DNA from: Bacteroides zoogleoformans
Lineage (GTDB): Bacteria; Bacteroidota; Bacteroidia; Bacteroidales; Bacteroidaceae
Assembly: GCF_002998435.1 (NCBI RefSeq)
Contig: NZ_CP027231.1
Coordinates: 2,273,001 to 2,337,000, forward strand
DNA length: 64,000 bases
Reading direction: 5' to 3'
A program made the position numbers and the translations under genes. Below the pieces are notes generated by a model. That model did no database searches, was not told where the DNA came from, and saw nothing but the letters and a program-made list of their open reading frames with translations. Below, piece by piece: positions 57,340 to 64,000 of this stretch (positions are counted from its first letter, which is position 1; every line of letters starts with the position of its first letter).

Positions 57340-58278
57340 ATGTATAAAAACATAGACCAAGAGATACTCTTCCGATTCTTTAACTGCTCTGCCACCAATG
57401 AGGAGGAAAAGAAGATTCGTCAATGGCTTGAAAAGTCGGAAGAGAACCGTTGCAGACTGATGGAGGAACGAAAACTGTTCGACGCTGTGCTTCTGAACGG
57501 TGATGTTTCGCCTGCCGACAGTCGGCCACGCAGAATCGTGTTGCGTAAAATCGCATTAAGGATAGTGGGAGTGGCCGCCGCAGTGGTAATAACCTTTTTC
57601 CTTACCACTCTTTACGTGGAGCAAAGTATCCAAGGGGCACGGCAGAACCAGATTGTAGTGCCACAAGGACAACGGGTGAATCTTACTCTGTCAGACGGAA
57701 CAACCGTATGGCTAAACGCTAAAACAGAGATGAAGTATCCACAGAGCTTCAAAGGGGCAGACAAGCGAGTGGTGCAAGTGAACGGAGAAGCTTACTTCGA
57801 AGTGACCAAGAATGCAGGAAAACCCTTTGTGGTGGAGACCTCGAAAGGGAGAGTGGAGGTGCTTGGCACTAAATTCTACGTGAGTGCCTATGACCATGCT
57901 GATAAATTCGAGATAGCTTTGATGGAAGGAAGTGTAAGGGTTCTCACTGCTCATGGCAACCTTGTTTTATCGCCCAATCAAAGGGCCATATTGAGTAATA
58001 ACCTTTTGTTTTGCAAGAGTATAGAAGATATCGACGTTTTTCGTTGGCGCGACGGGCTATTCTGCTTCAAGGACTTGCCTTTGGAGAAAGTGCTTAAACT
58101 ATTTGAAACCTATTACGATGTGTCTTTCGTGGTGGAGAACAAGAAGATACCAGATACGAGACTGAACGGAAAGTTCCGCTTGATAGACGGTGTGGACTAT
58201 GCGCTGAGAGTCTTGCAAAAAGAGATAAAGTTTTCTTTCAGCAGAGACCGTGAAAGTAACGTGATATACTTGAAATGA
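57340..58278 (+). CDS. FecR-family anti-sigma factor (locus 3)
   Basis: This inner-membrane anti-sigma factor partners the ECF sigma just upstream. The 312-residue product from the ATG at 57340 has a cytoplasmic sigma-binding part (about 1-75), one membrane helix (about 78-98, GVAAAVVITFFLTTLYV), a FecR domain with LSDGTTVWLNAKTEMKYP, GEAYFEVTKNAGKPF and VLGTKFYVSAYD, and a C-terminal DUF4974 domain that should bind the STN domain of the next SusC. A longer frame from 57310 adds ten unlikely residues. Confidence 0.92.
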   Translation: MYKNIDQEILFRFFNCSATNEEEKKIRQWLEKSEENRCRLMEERKLFDAVLLNGDVSPADSRPRRIVLRKIALRIVGVAAAVVITFFLTTLYVEQSIQGARQNQIVVPQGQRVNLTLSDGTTVWLNAKTEMKYPQSFKGADKRVVQVNGEAYFEVTKNAGKPFVVETSKGRVEVLGTKFYVSAYDHADKFEIALMEGSVRVLTAHGNLVLSPNQRAILSNNLLFCKSIEDIDVFRWRDGLFCFKDLPLEKVLKLFETYYDVSFVVENKKIPDTRLNGKFRLIDGVDYALRVLQKEIKFSFSRDRESNVIYLK

Positions 58279-58746
58279 CCAAAGAGTTGCATCAACTCCT
58301 TCAGACTTCTTCGGCCTTCCTGTCTGCTTTTCTGAGGAACATGGCAGGCTATATGACGAAAGAAAACTGATAAAAATACTCAAAAATAACTCCCGGAAGG
58401 AAGTTGAAATAAAATCAAAACAGTTTCTGAAAATCCGTTTGATACACACCTGGACTAATGCTATAATAGGACAAAAAAGAAAAATAGTCTTAGATGATGC
58501 TAGAATAATTTCTAAGATAATATTTGTAGAACAATAAAAAAGAAAAGCCTATGCAGAAAAACACTCATTGATCATCCCGTTTGCAAAACAGAAGAGTGTG
58601 GCTAGCGCAAAGAAATATCGAAAAAACTTTGACGCCTCCTCTTCGGAAAAAGAGAGCGGCAAGTACTGCAATACCTGCCGCAAGTGAAAAAAAGTTCTTT
58701 CACTTAAACCGTAAAAGAAACCTTTATTAAACCCAATCGTAAATGT
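58279..58746. other. susC leader region with hairpins
   Basis: These 468 bp separate fecR from susC on the plus strand. Two stem-loops lie near susC: GCGGCA (58656-58661) with TGCCGC (58676-58681), and AAGTGAAA (58682-58689) with TTTCACTT (58698-58705). They may be part of the 5' leader or a control element. No gene is supported here. Confidence 0.5.
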
Positions 58747-61700
58747 ATGAAAAAAGAATTAACAGAAGATGGAACTTTAGGGAAAGTGCCTCCTTTTAAC
58801 CTATTTTATAGAGTAATGAAAATCACTACATTGTTATTATTCTTTGCCTTTTGCGCCACAGCCTCGACGGCTAGTTCACAAACGGCCAAAGTGACCATCA
58901 AGAAATCGAATGTGCCTCTCCTTGAGGTTCTGAATGAAATCGAGAATCAGACAAACTTTTTGTTTATATACTCCAACGGCATCGACGTGAAAAGTCCTGT
59001 CTCAGTTGATGTGAACAATAAGACGGTGAAAAGGGTGCTGACACAGCTGTTTTCCGAAGGAGATGTGGCCTACACGCTGGAAGGAAGTCACATCGTACTG
59101 ACCCGTACTAACTTGAAGCAACAAGTTGAGGACAACAGGGTGACGGGCATAGTAGTGGATGAAACCGGTGAACCCATAATAGGTGCCACCGTAAGGGTGA
59201 GAGGTGAGGCTGCCGGAACCATTACGGACATGGACGGAAAATTCTCGTTGGTTGTTGCTGCCAAGTCACAGCTTGAAATCTCCTACATAGGTTACAAGAC
59301 GCAAATTGTGACAGCTGTTACGGACAAAATTATGCAAATCAGAATGACGGCAGACACGCAACTACTTGATGAAGTGGTAGTAGTGGGTTATGGTACAACC
59401 TCAAAGCGTAAAACCACTTCAGCCGTGTCGCAGGTGAAAGCCGACGAACTGGGTAAGGTGCCTGTACCTAACGTTACGCAGAGCCTTGCCGGACGCGCAC
59501 CGGGGCTCATCGTGCAGCAATCCGGAGGGGGAATCAACTCCAAAGCATCCATATCGATACGTGGTGGTGGAACGCCACTATACGTAATAAACGACGTGAT
59601 TTGCGAAGAGCGCGATTTTCAAAATCTCAACCCAGAGGACATAGAGCAGATGTCGGTGTTGAAAGATGCCTCGGCAACAGCCGTATACGGAGCGCGTGCA
59701 GCCAACGGCATCATCATGGTTCGTACAAAGAACGGACAAACTGGCAAGATAAGCGTGGACTACAACTTCAACTATACCATGAGCCAACCGGCTAACATGG
59801 CCGATAAGGTGAATTCTTATAAGGCGGCTCTCTATCTAAACCGCGGATTGCAGTACGACGGACGTGCTCCACAGTACACCGACGAAGACCTTAGACTTTT
59901 TAAGGACGGTACCGACCCCAAAGGGCATCCCGATACTGATTGGCAGAAAGTGACTATGCGTAACTTCGCTCCCGAAATGCGCCACAACCTAAGTTTCACC
60001 GGCGGTTCTGAAACAATGAAGGTATATACGGGACTGGGGTATTACAACCAAGAGTCTATCTATCGCACCAATGCGCACAATATGCAACGCTATAACTTCC
60101 GCACCAATGTGGAAACCTACCTCAAGCCCATAGGTTTGCGAGTAACGGCAAGTGTGGATGCTTATCTGCTTGATACTAAAGAACCCGCAACGACAAACGG
60201 ACGCGGTTACTACTATGTGTGGTCGCACATACAGAATAAGCGTCCCATGGAGGCTGCTTACAATCCTGCCGGACAGATATACAGCGGTACCAATGACAAT
60301 CCCTTGCTTGACATCAGCAACAACGGCGGATACTACACCGCTAAAGAAAACTCGGTGAGAGGAAACCTTAACTTGGAATGGAATGTACCTTGGGTTAAGG
60401 GACTGAAGTTGAAAGCCATAGGCAGCTACACGTTGGCCAACGACCATTACAAAGCATGGGCCAAAACAGCAATGTCTTACGACTGGGAAGGTAATCCCTC
60501 TACCACGGGCAAACCCAACTTGAATAAATGGGCCAATCATCACAGCAACTTCAATACACAGTTTCTGGCCGACTACTCACACACTTTTTCTGAAGCGCAT
60601 ACTATAGGTGCATTGTTCGGTATGGAGGCCAGCGGTAGCGACTACGATAATTTGTGGTCGGCACGAAAGAACTTCGTCTTTGATGTAGACCAAATGGGTG
60701 CCGGCCCAAGTAGCACCATGGAGAACAGTTCAGGAGAAGAAGTGGGTGAACGCCGTGCTGCCTTCATTGGACGCTTGAAGTATGACTACAACGCTAAATA
60801 CATGGCCGAATTCAACTTCCGCCACGATGGTAGTGACTACTTCCCAAAAGGAAACCGTTGGGGGACATTCTTTTCGGGTTCGCTGGCGTGGACTGTGTCC
60901 GATGAAGACTTCTGGCATAATATCGGAGTTGACAAAGTATTCGACTTGTTTAAACTACGTACCTCGTACGGTGAAATCGGTCAGGATTTCCTTGATCAGG
61001 ATGGTGACAAGGTGGCCGATCGCTACACTTATCTTACCTCCTATACCCTGAATCAGCGTAGTGCCTATATCAATAGAGAGTGGATGCCGGGATTCAGTGA
61101 GGGAGCCTTGGTGAGTCCTGACATGACATGGTACACTACCAAAGACTTCAACATCGGTATTGACTTTGCCTCACTCAACAATCGCTTGTCAGGTTCCATC
61201 GACTATTTTGCCAAAACAACTACCGGTTACTTAGCAACTCCGTCAAATGTGGGCTATACCGCACCTTTGGGCAAAAATCTTCCCGTGGTGAAATCCAATG
61301 GAGAGAGTATACGTCGAGGTTTCGAGTTCGTTCTGCAATGGAAAGATAAAATAGGTGACTTGAATTACGGCATATCGGCCAATATGACCGCATACGACGA
61401 CCGTTGGAATCTGAATCCGAATGAAGCAGAAACACAACTTAAAGATCCCTATAAAAGAGGAACACAAGTCAGAGCATATTCTGGAGTGTACTACAAAAAC
61501 TTAGGCTACTATAAAGATTATGAAGATATTCTCAACTCACCCAAACGTAATGGCTCGGTGAATCTGATGGCGGGTGACCTGAAATATTACGACTTTAATG
61601 GTGATGGAAAGATTGACGGAGATGATCAGACACGTATGGGTGCCGGCTCAAAACCCAAGGCCAATTACGGATTTACTTTCGACCTCGGATATAAGGGTTG

Positions 61701-62145
61701 GTTTTTCAATATGTTGTGGCAGGGAGCCACCAACTATAACTTCTACATAGATGCCATTCTGCAAGGTGGAAACAGTAATTACCTGCCCGTAATCTATGAG
61801 TTCCAGACCAATATATGGGCACCGGACAACACCGGTTCTCTGTATCCTCGTCAGCATGCATCGGCCGGATACAACGGTAATAACAACTTCGTGAACAGTG
61901 ATTTCTGGCTGATAGACGCTCACTACCTCCGGTTGAAGAATATGAGCGTAGGCTACGATTTCAAGCACAAGTTACTGAAAAACACATCGTGGTTGTCGAA
62001 ATGTGTCTTATCACTCTCGGGTTACAATCTGCTGACTTTCAGTCCGGCCAACGATTACGGATTCGATCCCGAAGCAGGACGGGGAGATGGATACAGCTAT
62101 CCTATATCGAGAGTTTATACCGTAAGTTTAACCATCGGTTTCTAA
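58747..62145 (+). CDS. SusC/RagA-type TonB-dependent transporter with STN domain (locus 3)
   Basis: This outer-membrane importer is 1132 residues. A long N-terminal leader with the signal helix MKITTLLLFFAFCATASTAS at residues 24-43 is followed by an STN signalling domain (about 46-120), a carboxypeptidase-D-like domain (about 131-205, EPIIGATVRVRG), the plug (DEVVVVGYGTTSKRKT) and a barrel ending VSLTIGF. The STN domain and the upstream sigma/FecR genes show trans-envelope induction by the transported glycan. An internal start at 58816 (MKITTL) is also possible. SusD follows after 19 bp. Confidence 0.94.
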   Translation: MKKELTEDGTLGKVPPFNLFYRVMKITTLLLFFAFCATASTASSQTAKVTIKKSNVPLLEVLNEIENQTNFLFIYSNGIDVKSPVSVDVNNKTVKRVLTQLFSEGDVAYTLEGSHIVLTRTNLKQQVEDNRVTGIVVDETGEPIIGATVRVRGEAAGTITDMDGKFSLVVAAKSQLEISYIGYKTQIVTAVTDKIMQIRMTADTQLLDEVVVVGYGTTSKRKTTSAVSQVKADELGKVPVPNVTQSLAGRAPGLIVQQSGGGINSKASISIRGGGTPLYVINDVICEERDFQNLNPEDIEQMSVLKDASATAVYGARAANGIIMVRTKNGQTGKISVDYNFNYTMSQPANMADKVNSYKAALYLNRGLQYDGRAPQYTDEDLRLFKDGTDPKGHPDTDWQKVTMRNFAPEMRHNLSFTGGSETMKVYTGLGYYNQESIYRTNAHNMQRYNFRTNVETYLKPIGLRVTASVDAYLLDTKEPATTNGRGYYYVWSHIQNKRPMEAAYNPAGQIYSGTNDNPLLDISNNGGYYTAKENSVRGNLNLEWNVPWVKGLKLKAIGSYTLANDHYKAWAKTAMSYDWEGNPSTTGKPNLNKWANHHSNFNTQFLADYSHTFSEAHTIGALFGMEASGSDYDNLWSARKNFVFDVDQMGAGPSSTMENSSGEEVGERRAAFIGRLKYDYNAKYMAEFNFRHDGSDYFPKGNRWGTFFSGSLAWTVSDEDFWHNIGVDKVFDLFKLRTSYGEIGQDFLDQDGDKVADRYTYLTSYTLNQRSAYINREWMPGFSEGALVSPDMTWYTTKDFNIGIDFASLNNRLSGSIDYFAKTTTGYLATPSNVGYTAPLGKNLPVVKSNGESIRRGFEFVLQWKDKIGDLNYGISANMTAYDDRWNLNPNEAETQLKDPYKRGTQVRAYSGVYYKNLGYYKDYEDILNSPKRNGSVNLMAGDLKYYDFNGDGKIDGDDQTRMGAGSKPKANYGFTFDLGYKGWFFNMLWQGATNYNFYIDAILQGGNSNYLPVIYEFQTNIWAPDNTGSLYPRQHASAGYNGNNNFVNSDFWLIDAHYLRLKNMSVGYDFKHKLLKNTSWLSKCVLSLSGYNLLTFSPANDYGFDPEAGRGDGYSYPISRVYTVSLTIGF

Positions 62146-62164
62146 ACCAACAAAGATTAATGAT

Positions 62165-64000
62165 ATGAAAATCAAGAAACATATTTTATCGTTTTGCCTG
62201 ATAGGCGCAATCGGGTTGCAAGGGTGTGAAAACTTCCTTGACACATATCCCAAAGAAAGCTACAGCGACAACACCGTATGGGCAACTCAAGGAACCGTCG
62301 ATGCATTTGTGACAAACTGCTATGCCTCTGCCTACGATCCATACCTGAACTTTTCCATGTGGGACAAGACTTTCAGCAACAACATGGTGAATTGTCGCCA
62401 CTCTTGTCCTGCTGAGGCAAGAGGATTAATGGAGAATACATACGGATGGGGGTTGAATGACCGCTTCGGCTCAATCCGTAATTGCAATCTCATTCTTGAG
62501 AAAGTGGCACAATCAAACGTGCTGAACGAGAATTTCAAGAAGCGATACACAGCGGAAGCCAAGATGATGCGTGCCATGATATACTATGACTTGGCCCGTA
62601 AGGGAGGCCGATACATGTGGGTGGACAAGGTACTGAATGCGGGTGATGAGTTCAATATTCCGCTCACCAAAGATATAGTAGAAAGCTACAGTCATGTGTT
62701 GACAGACTTGCGCGAAGCCATTGTCGATCTGCCTGAAGAGAAAGTACCGGGACGCTTGAATAAGAATGCCGGATTAGCACTGTTATCTGAGGTATGCCTT
62801 ACGGCCGCCGCCTATACCGATGACAATACTACGTTACGAATGAGTGGAAAAAGTCTGTATCAAGAAGTTGTGGAGGCAGTGAACGCAATCAAAAATGTGG
62901 AATTAGACAGTAACTATGAAAGCATGTTCAACCAGACGGGGGCATACTCATCATCCGAAATCATCCTTGCACGTTATTGGAGTGCAGACAACACGCAAAT
63001 GATGCACACCGATATGATAAACATGGTGCCCAACCTGACGAATAGTAACTTGGAAATCAATGGTTGCGGCCCACTCTTCAGCAAGGCCGACATCTTTGAA
63101 TGCTGGCTCGACCATACACCCAGTCAGAATTTGGTCGATGCCTATCTGGTTATCGATGCTGAAAGCCGTAAGGCGGTGCGTTGGTATGAATCTTCCCAAT
63201 TCAAGAAAAACACCAAGAGCATCGGAGTCAATGAGGCTATGATTAAGATAGAGTATAAAGACGAGGCAGAGTTCAAAGGAAAGAGTTTCAAGGCTTTCGA
63301 GGTAACGACTCCGGGCAGGAGCATCAGCGATTTGATGTATGGTGGGCGTGATAAGCGTTTTGATGCTTCCATCATACACGACGGTTCCAAATTCCTGAAC
63401 GAAGACATTACCACTTACAACCATGGCAACATGAGCCGTTGGGCTACAAAACGCTATGCTGCGGATCATGTACCCCTGACCAACTACAGTACACGTAAGT
63501 ATATCTATAGCAACATGTCGCCTCGTCCGTTCTACAACGTCTATACAGACTATCACAAGATTCTGTTTCGTTATGGACGTGCCTTGCTTAATAAAGCAGA
63601 AGCACTGCTCCGGTTAGGGCAGATAAGCGAGGCTGTGGCCACTCTGAACCAAACCCGTACGATACATGGCGGTTTGCCTGCTTCCGAAGCTTCTACGGCC
63701 GTGGAGGCATGGAATGACTATAAGACGGAGCGACGTGTGGAGCTGTTTTGGGAAGGCGATTTCTACTTCAGCTTGTTGCGCTGGGGCAAATATGGCAGAG
63801 AAGCCAATGATGGTAAAGAGCCGGGAAGCGTGATAGATGAGTTGTGCGAACCTGCTACGTTCATCGAAATAAACAAAGAGCGTACGGCGGCGTTTGTAGG
63901 TAATGTGCAACAACAAAACGACCAGCGGAAATTCGACATCCGCTCTTATTTATTCCCCATCACCAAGTCGGTAATCCAAGCCAATTCAGCTATTTCAGAT
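62165..64000 (+). CDS. SusD/RagB-like glycan-binding lipoprotein, cut by window end (locus 3)
   Basis: The gene starts at the ATG at 62165 with MKIKKHILSFCLIGAIGLQGC, a lipoprotein signal with Cys at 21, and runs off the right edge after 612 codons. The visible part has SusD features: KRYTAEAKMMRAMIYYDLAR, ALLNKAEALLRLGQISEAV and the near-C-terminal KTERRVELFWEGDFYFSLLRW signature, then FPITKSVIQANSAIS. Only a short C-terminus should be missing. It partners the SusC 19 bp upstream. The glycan cannot be predicted from sequence. Confidence 0.9.
   Translation, partial: MKIKKHILSFCLIGAIGLQGCENFLDTYPKESYSDNTVWATQGTVDAFVTNCYASAYDPYLNFSMWDKTFSNNMVNCRHSCPAEARGLMENTYGWGLNDRFGSIRNCNLILEKVAQSNVLNENFKKRYTAEAKMMRAMIYYDLARKGGRYMWVDKVLNAGDEFNIPLTKDIVESYSHVLTDLREAIVDLPEEKVPGRLNKNAGLALLSEVCLTAAAYTDDNTTLRMSGKSLYQEVVEAVNAIKNVELDSNYESMFNQTGAYSSSEIILARYWSADNTQMMHTDMINMVPNLTNSNLEINGCGPLFSKADIFECWLDHTPSQNLVDAYLVIDAESRKAVRWYESSQFKKNTKSIGVNEAMIKIEYKDEAEFKGKSFKAFEVTTPGRSISDLMYGGRDKRFDASIIHDGSKFLNEDITTYNHGNMSRWATKRYAADHVPLTNYSTRKYIYSNMSPRPFYNVYTDYHKILFRYGRALLNKAEALLRLGQISEAVATLNQTRTIHGGLPASEASTAVEAWNDYKTERRVELFWEGDFYFSLLRWGKYGREANDGKEPGSVIDELCEPATFIEINKERTAAFVGNVQQQNDQRKFDIRSYLFPITKSVIQANSAISD

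Overview
The window looks like the chromosome of a gut Bacteroides or a close Bacteroidales relative. It carries three SusC/SusD pairs, two ECF sigma/FecR anti-sigma pairs, split LysO genes, TPR-HTH and DUF3098 proteins, and several matches to the Bacteroidetes promoter (-33 TTTG, -7 TAnnTTTG). No rRNA, tRNA, CRISPR array, transposase or prophage gene was seen. I infer the genus from gene content; the species cannot be read from the window.

Region 1 (1-9332, minus strand) is a glycan-utilisation locus: ECF sigma, FecR anti-sigma, a GH2 glycosidase translationally coupled to FecR, an STN-containing SusC, and a SusD cut by the window edge. Region 2 (9482-20690, minus) holds a second SusC/SusD pair without an STN domain, a split LysO exporter, a LacZ-type GH2 beta-galactosidase and a GH63-like lipoprotein; hairpins divide it into separate transcription units. 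Region 3 (20945-24602) is a redox/AraC cluster: a carboxymuconolactone decarboxylase-cupin gene whose signal peptide is cut off by an in-frame TAG, a flavodoxin lipoprotein, an aldo/keto reductase and a divergent AraC regulator. A membrane TPR-HTH regulator (24912-26534) follows, flanked on both sides by minisatellite arrays. The 1.1 kb gap at 26556-27627 holds four repeat families, including a 21-bp-period array of 17-bp dyads with paired base changes.

Region 4 (27628-38351) is mostly housekeeping: ackA-pta facing away from lrgA/lrgB, two acyltransferase-fold proteins, the TldE/TldD protease pair, and folP-cdaA (folate and c-di-AMP). Region 5 (38643-44753) makes cell-surface glycans: two GT4 enzymes, a DUF4254-GT9-LPS kinase operon joined by 4-bp overlaps, and a polytopic GT87. 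Region 6 (44760-56193) has pdxB; a minus-strand run of methyltransferase, ftsX, DUF3098, uppP, truB, queA and folK; a THUMP-like methyltransferase; upp; and pckA with a clear promoter and terminator. Region 7 (56648-64000) is a third SusC/SusD locus with its own ECF sigma and FecR, cut by the right edge.

The strongest leads are the dyad array (27087-27166), the TAG-interrupted gene (20945-22078), a terminator inside a convergent coding region (33146-33183), the repeat-built folK leader (46364-46405) and the ackA-pta/lrgAB neighbourhood. I did not find an obvious new defence or mobile system.
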